NCBI RefSeq assembly: GCF_036884655.1
Contig: NC_088339.1
Coordinates: 32,407,001-32,471,000 of the forward strand
Direction of reading: 5' to 3'
DNA from: Musa acuminata AAA Group
Lineage: Eukaryota; Streptophyta; Magnoliopsida; Zingiberales; Musaceae
Length of the DNA stretch: 64,000 nt
Below are positions 37,001 through 48,129 of the stretch, one piece after another. Every line of letters begins with the position of its first letter. Positions within the stretch are counted from its first letter, which is position 1. The notes under the pieces were generated by a model. It worked only from the letters and a program-made list of their open reading frames with translations. It was not told where the DNA came from and made no database searches. Position numbers and translations under genes: made by a program.

Positions 37001-38554
37001 TCTGTCTTCTTGGACGCGAATTAAGAAGCCTAGGTAATGAGGTGCTGCAGAATTATCTGCTAATTAAAGTTTCGCATGTCATTAAAATGTGTTTGTGGAC
37101 TAAGACAGTTCTTAATACCTACATACTGAAGAAATGAGCTTAAGAAAAATGTCTTTAAGTAGACCAAGTCTATCAGCAAGATAATTGATGACACTGTACT
37201 ATTCTCTTCAGCTTACCGACATAGTTGCAATAATGCTAGAAACAAAATATGAACAATGTCAATTATGATAGATTACATGGAATTAAAGGTTTCTATAATG
37301 GATCTGTGGATCACATGGAGGAAATGATAATGCTCCTAGACAAGCAGCAGCAACTGCATACAACATGCACTTGGTTGCCCAGCTTAATTCAAACTACCGA
37401 AAGCATTCATCTTCACTCACCATCAAGACAAGAAGAGAGAAAGAGACTGAGAGATGGAAGCTGTCCGTACCTACTGAAAGCATGAGATGAAGAGGAGACC
37501 ATCAAGATCTCAATTACAGCACTGCTGGGGGGTATGAGGAGGCAGCTCTGGGGAAGGAGGGAGACTGCAGTGGAGGAGAAGGGTGAGAAGGTAGAAGAGA
37601 CTGCATGCATTCTTGTGTAATGTGATAAGTGAAGCATCAGGTGAGAGGATCTCATCCGATGTAGGTTGGTGGCCAATTGAGTGTGTTTGCTTTGTGATGG
37701 GATCGACTGGTAGCTGATCGAAGAAGCCAATTTAGAGCATGGAAAGATGGATAGAGCAGCCAACCAAAGTGTCAACCTTGTTCGATCAACAACAATCGCT
37801 CGAAATATTTGAAGTTGGCGACATGAATCGTTTTCTATCATCCAATTTTGTACAAATAGGTGTCTTTACCAACTCAAGAATATTTAAATCTTTGTTTACA
37901 TTTCTAACAAAAATCTTCTCTTTTTTTTTTTGTCTTTCTATCTCTTCTTATGCTCGTATAGTATGTATAAATCTTCTGAAATCATGTTTATATCATCTTA
38001 GGCTGGAGGAGATGCTGCCAACTCCACAGTGCTGCTTTCTATTCACTTCAATTTTGGCTTGGGCTGGATGGAGTATGGGCATTACATGCTTTGATGCAAT
38101 CTCGGACATATCTGTGCCCTCTTACTACAGAGTTGGTGAGATTGTTTCTTTGGCTATTTGGATCTGAGCTTAGAAATATGATCTGTTGACTGTTGTGTCC
38201 ATCATTTGCTTAGCATCAAGCTTGCAGTGCCATGCCAACTTCCATAGCCATGCAACTCGGTTTCTATTGGACTATCCGATGCCTTGTTGTCATGCATTAA
38301 TTACAAATTTTTAGCATGGTTTTGATTGAAGTTACAAGTATATGATTAAGGAGCTTGATTATATCTTGGCTGGTCTTAAGAGAGGCATCAAATAAGGCTT
38401 AATCATGACCCGACCTAATTTAGATTAAATTTGATTTTCATGTGAGTCGATACATATTAATTTTTTATGTGTTGTTTTAAGATTAAATTTGTATGTATCA
38501 TCAAAACAAATAACGTGATGTGATTATCAACGTGGGAAATGAGTTATTTAGGAT
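34001..38554. other. Intergenic stretch without recognised genes
   Basis: AT-rich, with short open frames only, including a 155-codon minus-strand frame at 35192-35659 and a 142-codon one at 37413-37841. Neither has recognisable domains or gene-like splice context. No clear repeat family was seen. Confidence 0.5.
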
Positions 38555-40691
38555 AATGATTTAAATAAGCGTCTGGACGCTTGCCTATGAGCTCGGGTGA
38601 GGCGAGGTGAGGTGAGGCGAGACGAGGCGAGGCTCGAGCACCATAAGTCTCGACCAGGTGACGCACTTCAATGTAGCATCTCCTGGGCACTCGCTTGAAC
38701 CCAAGCGTTGAGTGTTTGGCTCAAATGAAACAACAGAACTTAGACTTTTAAGTTTGGTTCGATTGAATAGTAACTAGTTGGTTTGATTGAACCAACTAAG
38801 CTACATTCTTTTACTGTACTCGCAGAACCCATCCCTCGCAACCCCGCACGACCTAGAGTCATAAACTTTAGCACAATTGTTGCCTCCGTCGCCAATGCTT
38901 CCTTTGTTGTTGCCTCCGCCACCGACATATAGGATCGATGCTTCCTTTGTCATCGACAAACAGGTCTGACGGCCTAACTATCATGCATAGTTTCTTTCGT
39001 CATCGCTACTTCCGTGTGCAGCTCCTTCCACCATCAAGGGAGAGGATCGTAGCTTCCTCCACCATCAATAGACACCTCTGAAGCTTCCTTCACCCACAAC
39101 GTTGTCATCCATGACTTTCGTCGTCGTTATTACCGTCGTTCACAGCTTTCTCTGCCACTGTTATTGTCATTCGAAGCTTCCTCCATCGTTACTGCTATCG
39201 TCCGCAGCTTCCTTTGCGGTCACCGTCATTGTCCAAAAGTTCCTCCGTCATCATTCTCCACTTCTTCCCCACTTTTTAGTATCGATGACTCTTTTCTCCC
39301 CCTCTAACTACTATTAACAATAGATAACATATTATTAACAATAAATAGTTAATTACTATTATCATATAATAATCACTATTTAGATTTTAATACTATTAAT
39401 CTTTATTTATTTAGAACTATTATTAGGGTTTCAGGATTAATGGTAAGTGTACAAAACAATTCAAAAAATTATCAAAAAAAATCAAGAAAGGGGATATACA
39501 ATTATCTAAAAGATCTATAGTTACTTACATTATTTGTGATAAGACCACTAGGTGATATTTTTCATTCAAAGCAACATCACGTAGGAAACTTCAAGAATAC
39601 ATTAGCATGTAAAAAGTATCCACCTGATCTAAAAGAAGAGTTGCTAGCTTATATGATTGAAAAAAAAGACATAAAAGAATAAATTTTATGAGATTTTATT
39701 TAAGGATAATATTAAACATATTAGAGATGATAATGAAGATTATTTTGAAAGTGTCAATTCAAGTAGAAAAATAATATATGACAGAAAATAAAAAGAAAAG
39801 TCATGGTTATTAAGAAAGGTAAAAAGAGATTGAAGTGATAAATAATAAGAATAAGTAGGAGTAAAACTAACATAAACAAATATAAGTGATCTTTGTGATA
39901 AAAAAAATTAAAACAACTTTGTATTGCGACTTATAATATTACCGGTTATGAGTAAAACTGAAGTGTTTTTAAGCATGTAAAAATCACAAAATATTTTTAT
40001 TTTAATTAATTAATTTTTTTTAAATAGTCATATTAATATTTTTTAAATTATATGATATAATAGGTTTTCATAAAGAGAAGAAATCCATTAAAGCATCAAT
40101 GATTACATGATCTTATTTACATAAAATATAATCAAGCATTAAAGACTTGTTATGATTTACGAAAGAATATTGATCTAATCTCAATACAAGATATTGATGA
40201 TTCGAAAGAATGGTTGGTGGGAGAAATTGGTGCGAACTTGCAATATGTCGAAGATGAGTTTATATTTGGAAATGACAACTTGACAATGGGTAGATGTGAC
40301 AAGGGCCTCAAGTATTAAAGAATTACAAACATATACAAGACAGATGATGAAGGTAAAAAAATATACCGAAGTCTCAAGTTCATCTCCTACTATTGTCAAT
40401 GAGAAAGAAACATATTTGGATGAAGATGGATTAGAGGGAAAAAAAACAAAAGATGATTATACAATGACGATACTGATTACGATGATGATTAAATTTAATG
40501 TAAAACTTTGTTGTATTAACTCTTTTGACATTTTTGTTATTAGAAGATGAGCAACTTAATACTTTAGATTTTTAATTTAATATTATATTTTTATTTATAT
40601 AATCATATTTATTAATTATATTATATATTTTTATATTTCAAAACATATTGTTTTGTTTGGGCGACACACACTTTGTATTTTTAAATCACTG
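38555..40691 (+). mobile_element. hAT transposon fossil
   Basis: The ends look like degenerate hAT inverted repeats: ATGATTTAAATAAGCG near 38556 on the left and TTTTTAAATCACTG ending at 40691 on the right. Each sits next to a GC-rich subterminal (GAGGCGAGGTGAGG on the left, GGGCGACAC on the right). Inside, 39562-39680 encodes part of a BED zinc-finger region (FHSKQHHVGNFKNTL, then KKYPPDLKEELLAYM), and 40187-40300 encodes a typical transposase tail (DIDDSKEWLVGEIG). The catalytic middle is missing and stops are frequent, so it is dead or non-autonomous. No clean 8-bp target duplication was found. Confidence 0.6.
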
Positions 40692-42177
40692 ATGCAGGCA
40701 CACTCGGAACATCAAAGAATTTGTAATGATTCATGGTAAAAATTCATGGTGACAATTATTGATTATCTCTTTGAAGAATGTGCAATTATTTAGATCAATG
40801 CAAAGCATATGGGCTAACCACAAAGCAGGACCAAGAATGTGTTTGTTTCTTTGTTTGAATTATTTACATGTTTAGCACAAGATACCCAAATATGGTTGCT
40901 TAGAGTACTTCATTTTCAGGTCGAAGTCTCTTTTTTATCTTTTAAGTAGCAGAAACAAAATTCACATCCAAAAGCACTATTCACGTTATCACAATCAACG
41001 GTAGCAGAAAATATTCTTTCTTTGACTCGAGAAATATTTTCGTAAACACAAGCGACAAGTTCAGTTAAACAAGACTCACGATGTCAAGATCAATGGCAAC
41101 CCAAAATATTCTTTCTTTGAATCAAGAATGACTCGAGAACCATTTTCATAAACACAAGCGTTGAAAAATGACAACTTCAATTAAACAAGACTCACGCTGT
41201 CAAAATCGATGGTAACTGAAAATGTTTTTTCTTAGAATGACTCGAGAAATATTTTCATAAACATAATAAACGTTGAAAAATAACAACTTCAATTAAACAA
41301 GATTCACGATGTCGTAATCAATGGCAACGGAAAATACTCGAGAAATATTTTCATAAACAAACACAAGCGATTAGGAAGCCACGTCTATAAACAGCAAAGA
41401 ATTCAACCTTAGCAAGGGGATTTTCTCCCTCTTCGCTTCCAAAAGGCTTTCTTAGTCCAAGGAGAGACCACAGTTTGGGACACATCCAAAATCGATCTTC
41501 TCATGATCCCCATTGTCCTTCCTAACTGCTCCGCAAGCAATGTGCCAAGGCCTTGGCGATCCTCATCTCAATGATAATCTTGGACTCTGCAACTAAGACA
41601 AATTGTCTCTGCAATTAAGATCAGTTGTTGATCTATCTATGGATTATCATTTTCCGAGCTATCTCCACGATGCGGATACATATTGACTTCAAGACTAACA
41701 GTATAGTTCAGTGATTTACAAGATAAGTAAATTCTAAATAAATGTCTACAATGTACAAATACAATTATTCTTAAAATCATTCTGTCAAGACACAGTCAAA
41801 ATCATGACTAGCAAATCCAGGATATGTAAAGATACCACATTAAAGAGTCATATAGTAATCTTAATGCAACACTTTCTAAAGACCAAAGATGATTTCAAGA
41901 TAAATCAGAGAGGAAGACATGTGCAAACTAAGTCACCAGCATCATCACCTATACATAATCATGCACATATAAGTCAAATCTACATCCAAAACTTCCACAC
42001 ACATCACCACACAGAAATGTTGACCCTAGCATGACAATGATACTAACAGGACTTGCATCAAATTTCCAACATGATTTCGAGCTGATTATTTATTGCACTC
42101 AAGGAAATATCAGGTAGATCGCAAGCCTGTTCCAGGAATTATGGGAAATATCTAAATAGGATGCATCCACACCGAAT
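40692..42177. other. Spacer between the hAT fossil and profilin
   Basis: Contains a tandem repeat at 40978-41366, then AT-rich sequence into the 3' flank of the minus-strand profilin gene. Nothing else is recognised. Confidence 0.5.
40978..41366. repeat. Four-unit ~100-125-bp tandem repeat
   Basis: Each unit carries a variant of TCAATGGCAAC, a variant of ACTCGAGAAATATTTTC, then CATAAACACAAGCG and TTCAATTAAACAAGA, with indels between units. It has no coding potential. Confidence 0.75.
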
Positions 42178-44126
42178 TTAAAAAGCCTGGTCATAAAGAT
42201 AATCACCAAGCCTCTCGACGACCATGTTGCACTGGCCACCCGTCATTGGTTCATCGTATATGCCAATGATCAAGGCCAGATTGGTTTTCTTGACAGTGAC
42301 ACCACCAGTACCCTGCAAGTCATTGTTTGAGAAGTCAAAGAAAGTATTCAAAATCAGGTCATCAGTACACACACAAAAATTTTGGTTGCTCTCTGAATGC
42401 TTGTTGATGCTCGTGAGCTTTGAACCAAAGAACTAGGTGCTCATTAGAGTTTATAAAATGAATCTGGTTATGGCACATTACACTAATAATCAATTAATCT
42501 ATGAAATCAACACAACCAATAGATCAAAAGTAGCATCATTCTACTTGACCATTTTTAGATAAAACAACCAGGACTGGTAACTTCAGAAGAATATAGCTGA
42601 GTTTATCCCTACACAATAATACCAAGATTATGTCACGTGAACAAAATAGAGAACTGGTTGATGATGTGTTACACAATATTTAGATGAAGTATAAATGTGC
42701 TCTAAAAGTGAACATAATAAGAGTAAAGAATATTATTGGTCAAATCTATATTAAATCATTAAAAGTGTGTTACCAAAACCAGTTGATAGATTATCCATTG
42801 GTAACGACCAAATCTCAGAAAGATAATGTCCAAAAAGATGACTAAACTATTCGTGATGCTCGCTACAACAGATGAATTTTAAATGCTTAAATAAGAAATG
42901 CCAGCTTGCAATTTTCAAACTTCTGTTTATGCGGCTTCTTAATGGCATTTCAGAGCAAGTATATAGGTCATATTAGAAACATAAATGTAAATTAGATATT
43001 CAAAAATGCATTTCAGCTCATGAATGACATAGACCACTGACCTTCTTCCCTCGAATAACAGCACCTGGCTCGCCTTGGATTACCATGTACTTTGTCCCAC
43101 CAAGATATAACCCAGTTGGTGCAAGAGACCCTGGCTCATCAAAGTCGGTCATGATTGCAGTAATCTCTTCTGGTTTAAACTGTATTGAGAAGACATGATT
43201 CTATTAACAGATGATATATATATCAAAATATACACAATGACAATGCTGTGCAACACCATGATCATGTCTGTTGTCTTATATGCATACGTTGGCAGTCCAG
43301 TAAAAAGAACTGCTTAAAGCTCCATATTGTTTTCCAGAAAACTGATAGCTGAAATGACTGATTAATTCACTAAATATTTTCTTTAAAACTCTACCCAACT
43401 AAAAACAAGGGGAAAATAACTGTACAGAAATCTACTCGTTGCACTATATCTTCTCTTATGCCCCTGCTCTTTCTTTTCTCAACCCTTCTACATGTTGCAA
43501 TGAACTGAGGCCTTCTTACTTGAGTCATGAAGCAATGATAGGCATATGTAATTATTGGCACACACAAATGCAAGACTTGAAATAACAGGGTATAATACAC
43601 CCTTAAAATGATGACAAAATTTATTGCTCACATATAATTGCATTTCACAGATTCTAAACATACTCTTGTATGATAATATCTATGGTTATTTCTGTATTGA
43701 ATTCTTTGTAATTATTAACTAAAAAAACTTCAGCAAAGCATCCGACATACATTTCTATGTAGAATCCAATGAACATCAGTAATTGATATGTCTTGATTAC
43801 ATGATGGCATGGATTATGAAATATCCATGATTCACAGCTTTCATACAACAAAAATCCAATTCAAACATAAAAAAGGGCAGGATTAGCTAAGTTAGAACAA
43901 CATGATTATTATGTTCCTAGATATGCCACATATAAACACAAAGAATGTTCCACATCTGAACTTCTTAAGTTGCAACAAGATAAATATACATTGACAGGCC
44001 AAAAAGTGTTCTTTTATTATTTATGTGAAGTGTTATAAAAGAAGAAAATGTAAAATCTCGATATGAACATAACATACAAAATCAGAAGGGGACCTCCCAC
44101 TCAGCAGCCCCCGTTCCTCTCGTTAT

Positions 44127-44167
<41 letters not shown>

Positions 44168-45365
44168 ACATGTAAAAGCTACCAAGCACATCAGAGTTTC
44201 ACTTGAGGGCAGAAGAACACTGCTAACCACATTCTTGAGATTCTTCTTGTTGGTAGGTTGAACATATTTAGACAATGAGTACATAAAAGTCCCCAGCATG
44301 TGAAGACTCTGAGGTGCTCGGAAGTGCCATATGTTACACAATACCAAACCCTAGTGGGCTCCTCCTCATCTTACTTGGAAGGATGACCAAAAACAACCTC
44401 AAAACTCATAAAAACACTAATTGATGGTGGAGCATCAAAGGGCATGAATAGTATCATCCCATCACCTCCCAGAGTATCAATACCTGTAATCCATCCATTC
44501 ATACATGGGTACGTCCCAAAAGATCAATGCTTGTAATTCATCTATTCACTTAACCTAGGTCGCATCAGATATGATCAAAGGGGTAAAACAAAAATCCCAC
44601 AGTCACATATGATAGGAAGCACCGAAAGCCCTCCGATTCTGACCCGTGCATTAGAAACGTTTGGCCACTAAACTAATCTCCATCAATTTCTGACGCTTAC
44701 ACAATCACCTGATTATTCTACAACTAATATGTTGATAGATTGTGATACCACAAGGATCACCAGCAAGTAAGATATTTTCTTTTTTCTAGCTGATAGACAA
44801 GATCAACTTGGTGCAGATCGAAGATATGATTAATGTAAACATCCAAAGAAAAAGCATGTTCGTCAACAAATAAAGGATTGTCAGAGTCCATCCGATTCCA
44901 TGACATACAAGCTCGAAAATCTTCCAAGCTCCAGAACACTCCTTCCAGAAAGAAACGAGGGATGATCGCTTCCGACACTAGCGAATAGAACTCTATCCAC
45001 CAAGCGACAAGGAAACGAAAACCCTAAAGAAAACAGATTGAAGGAGTAACTGCATAAATGAATCCATTTTCTAGCGGTTAACCATCAGATCTCTCAAATC
45101 GAATAGACTCCAATCGAGCTCAGAAACAGACAGTCGAAAAAGAGGGCAGATCGAAGGGGAGAGCGGGCATCAGATCCTTCTTCCCCGTTATCCATCACGA
45201 GATCGAGAACGCAGGATAGGGATCAAACGAGGGAACTCGGACCTGAGGGAAGGAAGCGCTCTGTGCCCAGACACTGCCGTCGTGGCCGAGGATGGCGGCC
45301 GCCGTGAGATGCTGCCCGTCGATCTCGCACATCAGATGGTCGTCGACGTATGCTTGCCACGACAT
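42178..45365 (-). CDS. Profilin
   Basis: An actin-monomer-binding protein that also binds poly-proline and phosphoinositides, regulating the cytosolic actin cytoskeleton. Three exons (45243-45365, 43042-43179, 42178-42312) give 131 residues, the standard plant length, with family-typical intron positions after codons 41 and 87. It begins [15 protein letters not shown] and contains [51 protein letters not shown] and [20 protein letters not shown]. The end, DYLYDQAF, is slightly unusual. Plant profilins are well-known pan-allergens. Intron 1 is 2.06 kb with a CT microsatellite. Upstream lie a GA-rich (sense) leader and, 110 bp from the ATG, a MITE. Confidence 0.97.
44129..44166. repeat. (CT)n microsatellite in profilin intron 1
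   Basis: About 19 CT units, GA in the gene's sense. Confidence 0.95.
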
Positions 45366-45410
45366 CCTCTCTCGCTCTCCCTCCCTTTCTCCTCTCCTGC
45401 TGTTGCTCCT

Positions 45411-45415
<5 letters not shown>

Positions 45416-45442
<27 letters not shown>
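45416..45442 (-). repeat. (GA)n tract in the profilin leader
   Basis: A CT run on the + strand is read as GA in the sense of profilin, 51-77 bp upstream of its ATG. GA-rich leaders are common in plant promoters. A regulatory role is inference. Confidence 0.85.
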
Positions 45443-45446
<4 letters not shown>

Positions 45447-45475
45447 TTCTCTCTCAAGTGATGGGTGTCATCGAA

Positions 45476-46042
45476 ATACTTTTATTTTGGATATTTTCTA
45501 AACAGTTATCTTAATTTTAATTATTTTCAAATCATACATCGTAATTCATACACTACCCAAATTACCCCTTCCGCTCTACCCCACTTCCACTGCCGCTGCG
45601 CCCTCGCCGGACCCGGTGTGTCGCGCGAGCACAGTGGCAGGCAGCCAAGGGAGGGGAGGGGGGCGGTGGGCGGGGCCAGCCAGCGCGCAGAGGCACAGGC
45701 GAGACCAACCCACGCGCGAACGGGGGCGGAAGGCGGGGTCAGCCCACGCGCGGAGGTGCAGGCGCGGCCAGCAGGCCGATGGCAGCCCTCGCGCCCCTTC
45801 CTTCCTCGCGCAAGGGCTGCGAGCGACGGCTCTGGCGTGTCAAAGGGAGCGAAAGCGGTGCAAGGAGGAGGCGGCAGCGGGGCAGCCGGCGACGGCGACG
45901 GCGGCGACGGAGTACGCGATGGTGTAAGAGGGTGGAAATTTTGGGCTTTTATGAATTAGGGGTATGATTTGAATAAATTAAAATAAGGATAACTGTTTAG
46001 AAAATATCCAAAATAAAAATATTTTTTAGAAAAATCGTCAAC
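45476..46042. mobile_element. Long-TIR MITE with GC-rich interior (MULE-like)
   Basis: The left end (about 45476-45535) and right end (about 45961-46025) are inverted copies of about 65-80 bp. GGATATTTTCTAAACAGTTA on the left mirrors TAACTGTTTAGAAAATATCC on the right, followed by the ATGATTTGAA / TTCAAATCAT match. The interior (45580-45930) is very GC-rich with GCGCG-type motifs, unlike its AT-rich surroundings. No transposase is present. Long TIRs and a GC-rich core suit a Mutator-like non-autonomous or gene-capturing element. The target duplication is not clear. Confidence 0.75.
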
Positions 46043-48129
46043 AAAGCTTCATGCAGTTAGTTACAGGTAAAGAACTAACATAAATGAACGGACAAGATGT
46101 AATAGCGTGATGATGATGACTTGTGATGAGACATCTGGACCATCAATTCTCGACACAATTAGAGGAAAATCATTACCTTTAATTTCTTGTTTGCTTGCAC
46201 CAAAAATTGCTACATATGAAATCAATGATTTCTGTATTTAACTTATGTTATCTTTTTATCTCTTGATTTTTATGCCATTGCCAGAGTAGAAAATATTGGA
46301 ATTCTAATTTTAAGAATATGTTTGCAATTTAACTTTTTAGTTCAAATTGCTCTTTCGCAATTATAATTAGTAGTGTTTAATTTGTGTTTTTTATAATATT
46401 ACTGGAAGTGATATCCTATAAAATTTTAATATACAAAGATATACATAAATTATTTCAAGTTTTACAAGGATCAATTGCTATAATAATAATGCCATCTAAG
46501 TTGGGGAAGAGAAATAAAAAAAAATTTCCCATATAAATTTCATACATGAGCTATAATAGGCAATCTCAAAGCAAAGATGAGTGCATCCATTTATGCATCT
46601 TATCTTTATTGCTACAAACATATAATTCCATAGAGATCACATTTTATTCATTATATATATATATATACATATATACATATATGTATATGTATATATAAGT
46701 TGCTTTAAAGATCAATTGTTTGATATCTTAAAGGAACATTTTGTTCCACCAAATGCATGCATTTGCATGACCCACCACATCTCATAAAAAGTTGAACAGA
46801 ATCAAATGGTACATCCACACCTGCTGGCTTACAGAAATAGGAGGAGGCAGAGTTGTCCCTTAAAAGGTGTCTTGCCATCAGAAGCTGCAGGTGTTCATGG
46901 TTGCAGCAATAATGGCACCTGGTGCAATGTTTCTGTATTTTATTGATTATGTGACCCAATATTAAGATATGTCTTTTATTGATTGAAGTATTTCAACTCA
47001 AAATGACATTGATCAAAATTTTAATATGATATCATCATGCCATGCTTAGAAAAAAATATATCCCTGATTAATATCCATCAGCATCAAATACCTTTGATAG
47101 TTGCTATATCTTTCGTTGCATTTATGTGAACTGAAAACAATTCCATACCTTGTCAACTTTTACAATAAGCTCAGTCTCAATCTAGTATTCCAATCGATCA
47201 TTCTTCCAGTCTTTGATGTTAGCTTGAAAATTTGTGGATGACTGCAGGAGAGAGCTCTCAATGGATCTCCGGGAAACATCCCACTCTTTTACATCTCTTT
47301 TCTGGAGATACAGAGGCAACTCTTAAGATCATGATTTTAACCAAAGTATTGTAATATGCCTGCAACAAACAAGTATTCCAGGAGTTGAAGAACCTCTTCA
47401 CCAGGAAGCAGTAGTAATTTTTTATGTGGCAGCAGACCTCCTTTACTATCTGTAAACAAAAAGATCATGATTTCTTTTGCATCAGCTTGATGATTACCGA
47501 CGAGGAGCAGCGGTACTTCTCTCTTGCGAAGCAGTAATCCCCCTCCAACACCTGAACAAAGAATCCTTAGTTCATCAAGCATTGTTCTTTGATATAATAG
47601 ATCACAAAATAAGAGAACCACCATTTATTCCTAATCGGCATGATGTGCTCCCAAAAATCATCTTGGTTACATCTAGGAAAGATCGACTAGACAAGTTCTA
47701 AGAAGCAAAATTGGGATTCAGAAATATATCATTCTAGTGGAAGATATTTGAGTCCAGTGGAAGAAAAGAAGGAAATGGATTGAAGGTGATGAAAAAGGAA
47801 CAGTAAAAAAGAATTTTTCCACACATGCAAAGACAGACATCACAAAAGTTGAAACTCCCAGTTTTTCTACAGATTATCCAACTGAAAAATTACAGAATTA
47901 CAGGTGCAAACTTTTACACCAACAAAAGCAGCTGAAAAAGAATGAGCAGAAAATCAAGAAGAACGCCATTACTAGGTGTAGCAGGCTAGCAGCCTACTAC
48001 AAATAAATATATAAACAGGGTAAAAAGGAATCACTTTGCTGCAAGATTACAGAAACACTAATGGCGCCATAGTACACCATTGTTAAGGGAAGCCCCAACT
48101 TCTAGTGATTTAGCATGGCTAAGAAAGTT
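46043..48129. other. Spacer with unassigned exon-like frames
   Basis: AT-rich DNA with a TA-rich tract at 46654-46697. On the minus strand, 47140-47700 holds several open, exon-like pieces ending in donor- or acceptor-like sites, for example VLEGDYCFAREKYRC before 47551 and RDVKEWDVSRRSIESSLLQ near 47280, with a stop at about 47182. A Cys-rich frame lies at 46705-46959. These could be a decayed gene, but I recognise no family. Confidence 0.35.

Noticed and set aside
45465..45959. 164-codon frame in the GC-rich MITE core
   Set aside because: It is long because stops are rare in GC-rich sequence. Residue use (Arg, Ala, Gly) is what any frame there would give.
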